From: Curvularia sp. ZM96
Lineage: Eukaryota; Ascomycota; Dothideomycetes; Pleosporales; Pleosporaceae
Assembly (NCBI GenBank): GCA_022457065.1
Contig: JAJGBQ010000006.1
Coordinates: 1,860,001-1,924,000 of the forward strand
Direction of reading: 5' to 3'
Length of the DNA stretch: 64,000 bases
The notes beneath the pieces were generated by a model that did not search any database, was not told where the DNA came from, and was given only the letters and a program-made list of their open reading frames with translations. Of the stretch, positions 1-12,983 are shown piece after piece. Made by a program: the position numbers and the translations under genes. Position 1 is the first letter of the stretch; each line of letters starts with the position of its first letter.

Positions 1-1453
1 GTGGGCCGGAAAATTGGACGTTGTCGTTGGCGTTGCCCAGCGGGCGTGCCATTGCGGTGCGCGCGAGCGGCGGGCGGCGGGTGGGCTCGTCGAGTGGAGA
101 CGGTACGGGTCAGTGGACAGGCGCGGGTGCTGTGTGTAGCCGTGTTGCGGCCACGGTGTTTGTTTGTTTTGTGGGCAGTGCTGGGGACGAGTCTGGTGGT
201 TGTTTACGCAGGATGCAGGCGTTGGGTGCAGTGCTGCCTGGCGGCCTTGGGATGGAAGCGGCGGGTGGCGGTGGCTAGAGGGACGCGAGCGGCAGGTGCA
301 TAGACGCGGGCTACAGCTGCAACATGGCGATTGTCACGTCCTGGGATCAAGTCGATGTCGCGATCAGAGGCGTTCGCTCAGCCGGCCTCGACAAGCACAT
401 GTCGTTGGTTGTTGCGACGACGAAAGCGGCCAGCGGCCGTGCGCGGACCGCATTCACTCAGATCTGCGGCTAGCCATCGGCCTAGGCACATGCGGCGTGC
501 GGATGGTGCGGCGACATGGCTCGGCTGTGAGACATCAGACGCAAGGCCGCGCTAGGTCAGGCCCAAGGAGCACTAGAAAGATTCGACCAACGTTCGGTGC
601 GTATGGGGATTCGATGTCCATGTACGGATCGAGTAGTGTCCCTCTCGGGCACCGGCCAGGCGCACGGGGAAGGGCTGCCCTGACTTGCCCTCAGGCGGTG
701 GATGGCGGCCCAAGGCAATGCCCTTCTGCCGGCAGAACAGGCGGGCCAGGGGCAGCAGGTGAAGGAGGGCAGGGCGACGGCGGCGCGTCGTCGATCCACT
801 CATTTCCACGACTGCGCCGGGCGTGGGTGAAGCACCTCTGCCTCGCGGCCAGCTGACCCGCGGCGGCTCGCCCGCCGCAGCAACAGGCTGGCAGCGTGTC
901 GACAGGTGTCGCCCGGTGTCGAGCAGCGCAGAGCCACGGAACGGCGCAGAGCCCAATGTCTGCGCGGGCTGGCGGATAATGTCCAAGGACGAGGGCGGCG
1001 AGGCAGGTCACGTGCCGTTCTGCCGGTCGGTGAAACCGCCAACAGGCAGCGCGCCCCCTTTGAGCGGCAGGCACGCAACACAGGCGGCTCGCCCACGACC
1101 GTCTGCAGACGCACATCCAGCTACTGCTATCCAGAACGCTCCTCACTCATCACCCATCCCGTCGCTGAGCTGTCGCCGCGCCAGTGCTGCAGCCCTGTGC
1201 CCCCCCAGCCGTCATTTTGCATGCTGGCCAGTGCCCGCCCCGTCTGAGGTTTAGCTGGCAGCGACCCTGACCGCCTTGGGAGCCTAGCGTCTGGTGCAAG
1301 GACATCCATGAAAGCAGCATGGAGGGCGGACTATCGTTTCACTCGGGTCTGGCGAGAGCCCATACTACCTTTGCCCTCCCCCATCCTCCACCTCAGTCGT
1401 CGCCGTCGCCGTCGCCGTCGCCCAACCCGCCGCCGCAGACAGCACACGCCCGG
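1..1453. other. GC-rich upstream region, no gene recognised
   Basis: Open frames occur here on both strands, but they overlap each other, are Arg/Pro/Gly-rich in a composition-driven way and match no family I recognise. The stretch is best read as the promoter and 5' leader of CDC24. A GTC/GCC microsatellite lies at about 1397-1422, just before the chosen start. Confidence 0.6.
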
Positions 1454-4400
1454 ATGACCTCGACCGGGCCGCCCGCCCTCATGTCGCACCAGAGCTACCA
1501 GAGCACCTACTCGAGCTTCTCGCACAGCAGTCTGCGCGACACGCAAAGCACCTCGACCTCGACGCTCTTTGGCAACCCCTCGCCCTTCCCCCCGTCCACC
1601 TCGTCGACCCCCGTCAACGGCGGGCCCGTTGAAGCCTCGGAGAATGTCCTCAACAAGCGCGCCGACAAGGACACCGGCCTCTTCCAGCGATGCCTGACGC
1701 TGCAGATGCGCCTGCGCGGCATCCCCGGCTTCGACCGCTGGATGCAGGAGGAAGAAGACAAGGCCGACGAAGATGCCGACCCCGTCACCCTCCTGTGGAG
1801 GACCTTCCGCCGCGGCTACCCCCTCATGGAGCTCTACAACGCCCTCGGGCCCCGCACCCTCCTGACCATCCCCAATTCCAAGCAGGACGAGAAGAGCCTC
1901 AAGAAGAACGAGAAGATGGCCTGCTACAAGTTCATCCAGAGCTGCGTCGCCGACCTGGGCATCCCGCAGGAGAGCTGCTTCATCCTCGGCGATCTCTATG
2001 GTGACGATACGACTGGTTTCGTAAAGGTGAGATAGGTCTGACTGCAACACACTTTTCATGGCCTGCCTGCTAACCCTTTGTCTCTCCCCTCTACAGGTCA
2101 CCAACGTTGTCAACCGCGTATTGGATGAATTGGTCGCCCAAGGCAAGATTTCGGGCGTTACTGCCGACTCCGGCGACGGTGACGGTGTCGGCGCGAAGCG
2201 CACCCAGCGCGAGCACATTATCGACGAATTGGTCAGGACAGAACGCACCTACGTGCAGCACCTGGAGCTGCTGCAGGAGTTCAAGAAGTTGGTCGAAGAG
2301 AAGGGAGTCATTAGCGGTGATCTGGTCCACGACATCTTCCTCAACCTCAACGCCCTCCTGGATTTCCAGCGCCGCTTTCTCATCCGTGTCGAGCAAACAA
2401 ACGCCCAGCCCGCCGAGGAGCAGAACTGGGGAAACCTCTTTGTCCTGTACAAGGATGCCTTCAAAGTCTACGAGCCCTATATTGCAAACCAGAGGAAATG
2501 CGAGGCAACGGCTGTGCGCGAATTCGACAAGCTCAAGGAGACTGGCGGGCCCCCCGAGATGCGACAGATGGTGGAATCGCCGACTGTGCTGGCGTCGTTT
2601 TTGCTGAAACCGTTCCAGCGACTCACAAAATACCCCCTCCTTCTTCGGGTATGATTTCTACATTCCGAATCACTCAGAAACCCCCCTTACTAAGCAATGG
2701 TACAGGAACTCCGCGACAAGGGCGACTTGGACGAACAACGACGCGAAGACATCTCAAAAGGTATCGAAGCTGCCTCTTCCGTCCTGGAAGGCACCAACGA
2801 CGCCATCGCTCGCGAGGAGCGCGTCGAAGCCGTCGAGGAGCTCAAGCAGCTCGTAGAAGACTGGAAGGGTCACCGCATAGAAGGTTTTGGTGACCTCCTT
2901 TTGCATGGCCAGTACACCGTGTTGAAGGGAGAAGGCATGAGCTCAAAGAACGAGGAACGCGAGGTAGGCTGCTCTTTTTTTTATATGTTCTTTACCATCC
3001 AGCTAACAAATTCAGTACAAAATCTATCTCTTTGAGATGATTCTACTCTGCTGTAAAGAAATCAACGTCAACAAGCCCAAGAACAAAATGTCTACACGAT
3101 CCCTGGTTACCAAGGACGGCAAGCCAAAACTGCAGCTCAAAGGCCGTATTTTCATGCAGAACGTTACCGAGACGATATCGTTGCAGAAGCCAGGTAAGAC
3201 TGCTACATCCAATTAAACAATCATGAATTAACATCCCTAGGCTCATACACTTGCCAAATCTTCTGGAAAGGCGATCCCGGCATTGAAAATTTCATCATCA
3301 AATTCTCTTCGGAAGAGACCATGAAGAAGTGGGCCATGCAGGTCGACACGCAAAGACGCATCTGGAAGGATCAGGCCCGAACCAGTGCCAGCACGACACA
3401 CTCTAAGCCCTCAGACACCCAGTTTGCATACATGCGCGACCAGGTCCTGGAGAACCCCTACCAAGAAGACGACGACGACGAAGGCGACGATGATATTGAT
3501 CCCGTCACTGGGTACCCACGTAATCCATACGGTGTAAGACAAAATTCCTCTACTCCTTCTCTACGATCACGCTCCACAACCGGCGAGAGCGGCCCTCCAA
3601 TCAATGACGGAGAGTCCCGAGTACCGCCTCCGCGTTTCCCCATGGGCTACAACGGCCAGCCGCCACTAACACTGCGTACGCAGCAGATACAAAATGCCGC
3701 CAATCAAGAATCATACTTTTCCCCCACAGCTGAGACACCGCTGCAAACTCCAATGTCAACACACTCAAACGCGCGGACAAGTGCATCGTCCAACAATGGC
3801 ACCTTCCCCTTCCCACGACAAGCACCACCGAATGGATATCACGAAGAGAACAATCGACACACTGCCCCTGCACAATCACGCCACCCTTCCCGTGGTGAAA
3901 ACACTCCACACCAGCAGGCCCGTGCTCAACGTCCATCACTACCAGCCAATGCTACCATCTCAGCCCAAGGACGAATGCGAGCGGCTAGTAGCCCGGACAT
4001 CAACTCCCATCTTCAGGGACAACCACGAAGAGCTCCACAGCAGCCAGTACCCGAAGTACCCCCCTTCCCTACCCACTACGCCTACAACGCCGCCATTGTC
4101 AACCGCAGTGCCAGCAACTCTCCCAACCAAGCCCCACCACGAGCCGCAACCCAGTCACCTGCCATTCAACGAGACCGTTTGATTCAGCAAAGGACGGCCA
4201 CAGAGCTGGCAAACCAGAGCGAATTCCACGGTGGTCCCCTGCGCCGTGATCCAAGCTTTCCGCCACCCGTGAACCGTACCATGACTCCAGCATCTTCTTT
4301 CGAGCGCAGCCAAGGTACTCTAACGCCAGCTTCGATGGATTCCCGAAACATGTCGCCGCCACTCAGTCAAGATCCCAGCATACCCACCCAGCTCAAGGTG

Positions 4401-4685
4401 AAGGTACACTGTCCTTCAGCAGGCAGCTCAATGGTCCTGGTTGTCAGCACCAACATCAGCTACCAGTCGCTCAAGGATCGAATCGACGCAAAGCTCCAGC
4501 GATCTACGTCGGTGTCTCTTGGATCCGGTCAAGTCAAGCTGAAATACTTGGATAGCGACAACACCTATGTCAGCATACAATGTGATGACGACGTTCAAGA
4601 GGCATTTGAAAACTGGAAGGAGCAGCAAAGCAATCTCAATCCCGGTGCCGGGCTCGGCGAGATTGAGCTTTTCTGCCAACGGTGA
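1454..4685 (+). CDS. CDC24: Rho guanine nucleotide exchange factor Cdc24/Scd1
   Basis: Five exons: 1454-2026, 2097-2648, 2706-2963, 3016-3193, 3241-4685. Introns are 47-70 bp with GT..AG ends, and phases join to about 1001 residues. Domains in order: a Cdc24-type calponin-like region (about 75-190), a RhoGEF/DH domain (about 230-410; REHIIDELVRTERTYV and LLKPFQRLTKYPLLLR are diagnostic), a PH domain (about 430-575, ending near KKWAMQVDTQRRIW), a long Ser/Pro/Gln-rich linker, and a C-terminal PB1 domain (about 905-1000). In fungi this protein activates Cdc42/Rac at sites of polarised growth, and the PB1 domain binds the Bem1 scaffold. The frame is open upstream to an ATG at 1319, but that adds only Pro/Ser low complexity. 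ATG 1454 is preferred and 1481 is also possible. Family identity is secure; the N-terminus is not. Confidence 0.93.
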
Positions 4686-6130
4686 CTCTCCTAGTCAAGC
4701 CGGATGGGAGGAGTCGTTATTCTGTTCAATGTCGCTGCATTAGGGCGTTTTCTGTTTTCACATGGGACAAATCACACGCGTCATCCAAAGTCGGCATGGG
4801 TCGGGAGTTTTCAAGGCGATCGAACATACAACGGGTTTCTTTATCCAGGCAGGTGGGTATGCTTTTCCTCTCCTGCCTTGAAGAGCATTTACAACTGGCG
4901 AAAAAGAGGGCGGGGCAGGAGAAGATGCAACAGATTTTCTCCTCTTTGATTTATGGGAAATATTTTATGAAGCATATCATTGAGGGGAAAAAGAAAGGAA
5001 AGGAAAAGAAGAGGAGGACAATGACGGAATAGAAAGGTGGGAGGATCAGGAAGGCCGAAATATCTCCCTCCCCTCACCCCCACGGTTCCGCGACTGATAT
5101 ATGATATACCTTTTGTTTTTTGGGTGGGCGGGAAGGAAATACAGAGAGGAGTGTTTGTTTGCAAGCAGGGCGGTTTTCCCCTTCTTTCTTTCCCTTTCAC
5201 CGCACGTTTTTTTTCTGCTTTCGCCAAAGACCACTTTCGATATACCACGTCCGCTTTTTTATTTTATGCGTAAGAGAGAGAGACAGTAGAAGAAGCAGTG
5301 CCCACCAACTGATCATGCAAAGCTTTCACGTCGTCTCTCTCTCTTCTCTTTTTTTATTCTTTCCATTCGTACTCTTTCTGCCTTCTGTTTCTCTTCGATC
5401 GTTCGAATCAAAAGATGGCTAGGGTGGGTAGGTGGTGGAATAAAGGCGCCCTTAGGGTCGGTTTTTGTCGCTTTTTTGATATGATTGAATGATGGAATGA
5501 AATTATCTCTTCTTCTGAATGTGCGTGACAAGTCCAGGGTGAGATGGGGAGCTGTGTTTGGGTGAAAACAGGGGACTGGCTGTGCGATGTCCAACCTCTG
5601 CTATCACAAGTGGGGAGGCTAAAGTACGAAGACTCTCGTCTTGCGTAGACTTGGTCTTTTGCTGTTTCTAGTACTTGAGTGTGCAGGCCAATGAGTTGGT
5701 GCAGATGAAAATCGCGTGTGAAAATGTACGGTACGTTGCGGACTGAACTCTGAGGTTACACATGAATTGCCTAACCAGGCCTAGGCGGCATTGCTTGCTC
5801 CGCACTACACCACCTGTTCACGCGTTAGACGCCGGCATGTCCAGTACAAACAAGCACAACACATAATAGCGTCCCATAGCATTCGCAGCGTGTTTGAGCC
5901 CATCAACCCGCCGACTAACGTGACTCATCTAGGCATTGACATATGCGTCTTTCCCCAAAAGAGGGGCCGAAGGGCGTGCTCTAGTTCTTTCCGACGGTAA
6001 ACCGTACCACGAAAAAAACACGATATATAGGCTCCTCGCACTCATCAAGCCTGAATGTAGAATATGTCAAAGTCCATGGACGTTTTTTATCGGATCCTTC
6101 GACATTGATGCAAAAGCTTGCTCGTCCGCA
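4686..6130. other. Intergenic: CDC24 3' flank and transporter promoter
   Basis: No coding signal seen. Poly-purine and poly-pyrimidine runs at about 4985-5400 fit an untranslated region. The frame of the downstream transporter is open back to an ATG at 5936, but that part lacks protein-like character. Confidence 0.5.
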
Positions 6131-7516
6131 ATGAGTACCACTACTACTACCACCGTCCTCGAAGACCAAGAACAACAACAACACATCGACCTCACACCCA
6201 TCCAACACCCCAGCACAAGCACCCTCACAGCCCCTTTAACTCGCGACCCTTCCTCCTCCGCCCCCGAAAATGGTTACTCCGTCACCGCCATCCCCGACGG
6301 CGGCTACGGCTGGATCATCGTCCTCTGCTGCTCCATCACCACCTTCTGCCACAACGGCATCATAAACTGCTGGGGGGTATTGCAAGCCGCGCTTTTGACC
6401 TCTACGCTGCGGGACGTGCCTCCCTCTACGCTCGCCTACGTCGGTAGCCTAGGTCTCTCTGGCGGCGCCCTCTACGGACTACTCGCCGTGCGTCTGATGC
6501 GGCATATCGGGTGCCGCAGCACCATTCTCCTGGGCATCCTCCTCATGGGTTCCAGTCTCATCGGCGCGAGTTTTTGTACCGCCAATCTCGCGGGCTTGTT
6601 CGCGACGTACGGGTTCGTAGGGGGGCTGGGCATGGCCATGGTCTACGCCGTCGCGAATACACTGCCAGTCCAGTATTTCAGCGCGCACCTCGGCCTCGCC
6701 AACGGCCTGATTAAACTCGGTGGCGGCATTGGCGGCTGCGTTATGGCGCTGGCCCTAGAGGCTTTGTACCGTCGTGTCGGCATCGCATGGACGTTTCGTA
6801 TCCAGGGAATGCTGACTATGGCTCTGGGGCTCCCTGCGGCGTGCATGCTCAAGGATAGAGTACCGCTGCGCAATGTGCCGTTTGTCGATCTCAGCATGTT
6901 TAAGAGTGTAACGTTCATAGCGACGTTTGTGGCGAGTGCGATTGGTGTTTTTGCCCTGTTTGTGCCGAATTACTATCTCCCGCTTTTTGCGGCGTCGATT
7001 GGACTCAGTCCCCAGACGGGAGCTGGGCTCGTGGCCGCGTTCAATGCGTGCAGTGCCATTGGGAGGTTTGTGGCCGGCCCACTGTGTGATAAGTTGGGGC
7101 CGTTGAATATGTTTGTCATCACCATGGCGCTGAATGGGCTGAGCATGTTGGCCATTTGGCCCGTCTCGAGTACCCTGGGCCCTCTGGTTCTGTTCGCTGT
7201 CTTGAACGGCGTCGCCAATGGCGCCTACTTCACCACGCAACCGACGGTTGTGGCGGGAATTTTTGGCCCGGGACGGGCGGCAGTCGCAATGAGCATGTCG
7301 GTAACCGGGTGGACGGGCGGCTATCTCATGGGCGCGCCCATTGCGGGCTATCTTTTACAGGCTGCAGGTGGGAAGCAAAATGCTGCTGCCACCGGCCAGA
7401 GCATCGATGTGTATCGTCCTGCCATTTTCTATGCTGGTGGTACAGCGACGGTTTCTGCTCTGTGTGTCATTTTTGCACGGCTCACGGTAGCGAGGCAATT
7501 GAAGAAGAGAGTCTGA
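6131..7516 (+). CDS. MFS transporter, monocarboxylate permease-like
   Basis: Single exon, 461 residues from ATG 6131. After a Thr/Gln-rich cytosolic N-terminus comes PDGGYGWIIVLCC, the signature that opens TM1 in the monocarboxylate transporter (MCT/Mch) family. About twelve hydrophobic segments follow, with a GLANGLIKLGGGIGG-type segment in the N-terminal half and a central cytosolic stretch (KDRVPLRN). A plasma or organelle membrane carrier of monocarboxylates or related small acids is the family role; substrate cannot be read from sequence, and fungal members often do not carry lactate. ATG 6131 was chosen because the in-frame upstream extension to 5936 is not membrane- or transporter-like. 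The gene stands alone, in the same direction as CDC24. Confidence 0.85.
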   Translation: MSTTTTTTVLEDQEQQQHIDLTPIQHPSTSTLTAPLTRDPSSSAPENGYSVTAIPDGGYGWIIVLCCSITTFCHNGIINCWGVLQAALLTSTLRDVPPSTLAYVGSLGLSGGALYGLLAVRLMRHIGCRSTILLGILLMGSSLIGASFCTANLAGLFATYGFVGGLGMAMVYAVANTLPVQYFSAHLGLANGLIKLGGGIGGCVMALALEALYRRVGIAWTFRIQGMLTMALGLPAACMLKDRVPLRNVPFVDLSMFKSVTFIATFVASAIGVFALFVPNYYLPLFAASIGLSPQTGAGLVAAFNACSAIGRFVAGPLCDKLGPLNMFVITMALNGLSMLAIWPVSSTLGPLVLFAVLNGVANGAYFTTQPTVVAGIFGPGRAAVAMSMSVTGWTGGYLMGAPIAGYLLQAAGGKQNAAATGQSIDVYRPAIFYAGGTATVSALCVIFARLTVARQLKKRV

Positions 7517-8882
7517 GTGTGGGAGGTGAAGTGCCTGGACGAATATTCTTGTCGAATTCTGTGTTATCTTAGTACTTTCATATACCACTTAGAGATTGTA
7601 CTTGTCCTTTTTGCACTGGCATGTACTCGTGTGCGTTGTGTTGAAGCGAGAGAGTGGAGAGAGATTGTGGGAGTGGATTTTAGACAGAGAGTAAAACGTA
7701 AGGAAAGGGTACATGTAAGTCTCTCCATTTCCTGTTAAGAGGGTCAGTAATGTGTATCTTCCTTCATGCATTCTTTCGGATTCACGTTAATAGTAATCAT
7801 TCAGGTCGGATAAGGAAGTGAGAACAAAGAATGCCTACTTCGGCTGCGGGGTTGATCTGGGACTGATCTTCCCCTGACGGTGTCTAAAAGGGACAATGGT
7901 AGATAAGTCGAGGTTGAGGTGGACTGTTTCCTTGCTACCTGACTTTTCTTCATCTATATAAGTGATGGATTGACAAATAGAGTGTTTTGTATAATTAGTG
8001 GGTGAAACCCAGAGAGATTGAAGGAATTGTATTTAGGCGTCTATATCTCGTTCCAAGTCACAATAGCCTTGACCAGTGCATCTCCTTCCACGCTTAGTCA
8101 CAGTGAGGCATATGAAGGATAGCGGTTTGGCTTCTCATTTACTGAATTCAAGCAAGTATCTAAACATTCAAGTTCGATCTCTTCCTGCTTAAAGCAGTAC
8201 TACAGAAAATGTGTTTGGAGAAACAATAATAGAAGACTCGTTACATTCGTTGCACTTTGATCTCATAGCCCAATTTTGAGTAGGGAAGAATCCCAATAGA
8301 AAGAAAACATAACATCTAGTCCATCGTCCCGCCACATTACATCATGACGTGAGGTCCCAGATCCCTCCTTCCCCAAGCAAAGCTCATAAGGGAAGAGGTG
8401 GAAGAAAAAAGAAAAAGAAAAAGCTCAACTCGCTAAAACGCTTCAATGCCATCGCTATGCAGCCATCTCGAAAGAAGAATAGTGAAGAAGGGAAACACAA
8501 TATAAGAATGGCCGAAATAGGCTCCTTGCTCATCCAATGGCGGAGAGATTCTATAGGCATAGAAACAAGCGTGATTCCAACACATACACAGGTACGTGCA
8601 CACGCACAACCAAATCTCCGATCCAGCCAGTGGATAGGGCAACAAGACACTACCCATCTCGAAGCAAAGCAAGGAAAATGGAGAGCGAGTGGTATCGTCA
8701 TGTCAGGCCGTTAAATAAGAGTCATAGTAATTTGTGTCGTTGGTATCGCTGAGCTTGGGCTCTTCGGGTCTCTTTTATGGCGTAGAAATATCAGTGTGAT
8801 TGGTTTCGTAAGATGTTGCGTCGTTCGTTGTTGATATGGGTGTCGTCATCCATTGATTGGTTTTCTGTCAGTGTACTTTGTT
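7517..8882. other. Intergenic, nothing recognised
   Basis: The 3' flanks of two converging genes (transporter + and dsRBD-like gene -). The sequence is AT-richer than its neighbours and has no supported gene or RNA. Confidence 0.5.
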
Positions 8883-9647
8883 TTACACCCTGTAGCCCGC
8901 CTCTTGGAGACAGCCCGAGCATCGCTCATACGCTCGAACATATCCGCGTCCGCAGAAACAGGAGGTTGACGCAGATGCCGTGGTGGAAACCTGGCTTGAT
9001 CGTCGGCCCGCCGCGGCTGCCTGCGCAGCGTCAAGCCCGGAATCGGAGCTCCTGGGGCTCGTGCTACCACTGATGGTGCTCGAGCTATCGTAGTCGTTGG
9101 ATGAAGTCGTATTCCGACGACCCGCTCCGATTGGGGTTGGGAGGCCTTGGGCTCCTTGGCCGGGCCGCTGTCCTGGGTACATGCCATCATTCACCGAAAA
9201 GTTGCGGCAGATCATGTAGGCTCGGGTAGCTGCGGCATTCTTTGCTAGCTCTTCCGACTCGTACTCAACATCAGTAGAGTATTCACGGTTGTTTACTCGT
9301 ACTGTTGAGCCGTAGCCGTAGCGTGTGCGGTAGGTCTGGAAGAGTGGGTCGGGCCAGTGGCGTCGCTGGCAAAGGCCTATTTTCAATGGTCAGTCTTCAA
9401 TCCAAGTGCCGAAAACAAAGTACGTCGTGCAGCGACTGTGATAACGACAGTTCAGTCTCGAGTGATCTATCCTGTGGGTCTTTGACACCAAGTCGCCAGG
9501 GAGAACTGCCAGAGCACCAATTCTACACCAATTGGTGCTCCGTCGCAATTTCTCCCACATGGCGGCTAATACCCGATTGTGTGGTACGAGGTGACGATAA
9601 AAAGAGTCTGCTCAGCACTAACCTGTCAGGTACATGACGTAGAACAT
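8883..9647 (-). CDS. Small dsRNA-binding-domain-like protein with C-terminal Cys motif
   Basis: Two exons on the minus strand: 9647-9623 (ATG plus eight residues) and 9376-8883, joined by a 246-bp intron (GTTAGT donor, ATAG acceptor, phase 1). The product is 172 residues. The N-terminal about 65 residues look like a dsRBD fold: helix with LCQRRHWPDPLFQTY, strands TRYGYGSTVRVNNREY and DVEYESEELAKNAAATRAYM as the last helix. A Ser/Thr/Gly linker follows, then a C-terminal CFCGRGYVRAYERCSGC (C-x-C-x9-C-x2-C) that could bind zinc. A stop lies immediately upstream in frame of the first ATG, so either the start is right or another 5' exon exists. The dsRBD assignment is a fold-level reading, not an exact family match; function unknown. 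Confidence 0.6.
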
Positions 9648-12600
9648 ATTGGATGGTTGTCAACGTGTTAGGAAGCAACTGGGGAGGGACGAATGGCGAC
9701 TCGATGGCAACCTGGCTGTCCGAAAGTAGGGCTGTATTGTGCAGTATTGCTGTATTGGGAAGCGTTTGTTGGTGGCGACGAGAGCAAGCCGAGAAGTGGT
9801 AAGCCGTGGCAGTGGTTGTACGACAGCAGACAAAGTTTAAGGGTGTGGTTGGCAAGTGCCAATAGAGGAATGACAGCTGTTCGATAAAGGGAGAAGATGC
9901 CGATGTATGAGGGGCAAGGAAGAGGGAGCGGCTTTGCGGTCAATCGAACGGGGGTGGGGGAAGCATATGTGCCCTACTGTGGGATGGAACAATATAATGC
10001 ACCAGACGAGTGTAGCACGTACCCAAGCGCGTCTCGCCCGCCAGTAACAACCGAGAGGCAAGAGGGCTTGCGCAAATGAATAAGCTGCGGGTCCTGTTGC
10101 GGCTCTGTAAGAGCAAGACCCATAGTGTGTGCTGGCGAGAAGTGAGCCAACGACACAGGTTCCAGAATTTTGGCTAGTAAAAGAGTCAAACCTCAAAAGG
10201 TACAGCCTCACCGGTTCGCTCTTGCCACCGTGCTGGCCCCCCCAGTAGCGCTTTGAGAAAAAAAACGGCTGTCGATCGGAGCCACTTTCTGTAACCCGTT
10301 CGTCCAGGTTGGACATTGTCTCGATCGGCGGCATGCAGGTTTAGAGGGCTAAGAGGATATGCATAAACAACAGAGTGGCAGCCATGCAACCCTTAGAAGC
10401 GCTCTTTTCTCGCATATCTCGGGCGCAACGGGCCCCACTAATGCAATATGCTATCTGAGGGAGGGGAGGAAGGCAAAATACGTCAGACTCTGCCACCTTT
10501 CGACAAGTGTACCGAAACCAGGGAACCTTGGCGACAGAGTGCATGGAGTTTCCATGTAGGGGTTTGAAGGAGCAGGGTCTAGAGGGGTTCAAAAAGACCA
10601 GACCGAAAACAATGCAGGTAGGCAAAAAATAAAAATGGGTCTGCTAGTCGGTTAGGGCCCTCAAGCGCTGGAGTCGCGAGCGGAGTCGAGCTGTACACGG
10701 CAGTGTGAGGGCGCGACGATGCAAAGCATCAAGGCTCGAAGCGAGAAAGAAGCCATCACATCAGGCATAGCACGGGGGCTGCGTGGACAGGGCCAAGCGG
10801 ACAAATGAGGGGAGCTGATTGATGCGTTCGAGGGATGTCGAGATACCTGGGGTTGGTGCTACCAGAAAGCATCAAGCGTCACTGCCAACGCATACATGCA
10901 GCAAGCACGGCCCCCAGATCACGGCCGCTTCCCACTGCGCCTGCAGCTCAATGAGGCAAAGGTCAACGGCTGTTAGCTGTGAACCGTGTCCATGCAGGCA
11001 TAAATTGGCAGCCTGTGGAGATTGTGTGCCGGGGGGTGTTGGGGCCCTCGCGCTCAAGTTGGAGCACCCTTTGCAAATGGTAATAGTGGAGGATTGACAA
11101 GAAGAGAACAGCTAGTAGGGGCCATGCGTTCCTGCGCAGCCCTCTCGGTCCATGGTCAGATATTTCGTGACTTTACAGACCCTGGAGGCGTTGGCGGAAG
11201 CTGACGGTTCAGTATCAACATGGCTCCACATTTTCCCTTCTCATGTTGAGCGAGCCGGGCAGAGAGGCATGCCGCCGAGAAGCAGACGAGGAAAGAATTT
11301 TTTTTTCCTCCTTTCCTCTCTCTGGTCGTTTCTGAATGGGACACAAGGGGATCGTGCGTCTGGCGGCTGCAGCGTGTACTCGAAATTTTGGCAGGACAAA
11401 GGTTGAGCAAGCACAGAGCATGTCGTCGTGGAGCGGACGCACAATTCGGTGATTCAATAGGTCGCCGCGGTTCACGACAGGCCGAGGCGCATGCTAGGTC
11501 CCAGGTCCCAGCAACGGCCGCTTTTGCCTGGCGCCGATCCAAGATGGTGGTCGATACAAGGTGCGGGGCGATGGCGCTTGCGAAGACATACATGGCGGCA
11601 GCGAAGCGCGAGGAATATGCACTGCCCGCAAAGAACAAAGGATAGCAGCCGTCTGGTCAACAGGGCGCAAGGCTCGAGGGCCAGTCAGCCTTCAACCCCC
11701 AAATGCGGAGGGGACAATGCCCATCTCAACAGAGCCTGTCGTCGCGCGCGGGAGATCTGTGGATGACGCGAGCGCGCACCCGCAAGCACGGCCACCCGCC
11801 CCCCCTCTGCAAAATAGGCGGTGAAGAAGGCCATTGTTGTCCGGCATAGCCATGCGCCCCTCTTTCTGCGCATTGATGTCTCGAGGACGCACTGTACGAA
11901 GCCCAGATAAGCAGAGGACGGTGCTTGCCGTCGAAGCCTGTGTCGTCGAGGGTGACATGGCGATGCTAGGTCGTCGGTCGTCTTCGAATCGGCCTGATTC
12001 CATTAATAGGCGGCCTGTGGCAGACCCACATGTTCTCGCCCGACTCCAACCAGGCGCTGCCTCGCCCTCCTCTTCAGCCTCGCGCGGGGCAACGTGACGA
12101 TGAAGGACAAAGACAATGAGCGGTGGCAGTGTGCTGGGTGGTCGACGAGCTGCAGGCGCCGGGAGCGGTGCAGGGCAGTATAGACGACTAGAGGGGAGGG
12201 GGGCCGGGCTGGCCTGCGACTACCGATGTGGGGGTGCTCCGAGACGCTCCAATCCCGTGACCGCATCGTGGATGCTCGTCTCCGTCGCTACATTTCGCAA
12301 TGCGAGCGCGAAGCGACAACAGGCCCGGGCCACGCTTCTCCGTCCTTGACCCTGCGACTGCATGTACGTATACGTATGTTTGTACGACAGACACCGCGGC
12401 TGCCCGGCATCGGATAACCATCAGCACTGCCGTCTCTTTGCAGCGGCACAAAGGACCCCCGCCGTCCAGACCCCGCCACTGGCCAGGACCCCATCTTTCA
12501 TAAACCTCCTACCAAGCCCGAGGGCTGTTTAATGTCCGAAGGACATGGACACACCTAGTCGCGACCTGTATACTATGCGCATGTCACTGTTGTGTCTATA

Positions 12601-12983
12601 TATTTGCCGTTACCTATCCCGGGCGGGACACGTGGGACGCCGTTCCACAACCACGGCATGGCTGTGGAAAGCAATCATGTCAGACCACAGAGCTGACCCT
12701 CTGGCCGTTTGAGCATCAGCATGCTTTTGTGTATGGCTGGCTATGTGTATCTGTATGTGTGCAGAGCATAGGGGAACCGAAACCTACTATGTTGGGTTTC
12801 ACATGGCTCTCCACCTATGCCGAAGCTGATGCTCCGATACCACGTACCTACTATAAACGCTGGTATGAAGATCACAATTCATATCTACACAACTACACAT
12901 ACACCAGTTTCACGCTTGGTTGCTAAGAACTATACACGTCCTACCTACAGCCCAGCTGCCGAATCACACCACTAGCCGCCAAC
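9648..12983. other. 3.3-kb intergenic region, no gene supported
   Basis: Only short, mutually overlapping frames without recognisable domains or splice-joined continuity. It separates the minus-strand dsRBD-like gene from the plus-strand Dabb gene, so both promoters lie here. A non-coding transcript cannot be excluded. Confidence 0.45.

Noticed and set aside
164..856. 230-codon plus-strand open frame at the window start
   Set aside because: GC-rich composition, no recognisable motif, and several overlapping frames of similar length.
1331..2248. 305-codon minus-strand open frame
   Set aside because: Lies antisense to the first CDC24 exons, is Arg/Gly/Val-rich from the third-position GC of the real gene, and crosses a genuine intron.
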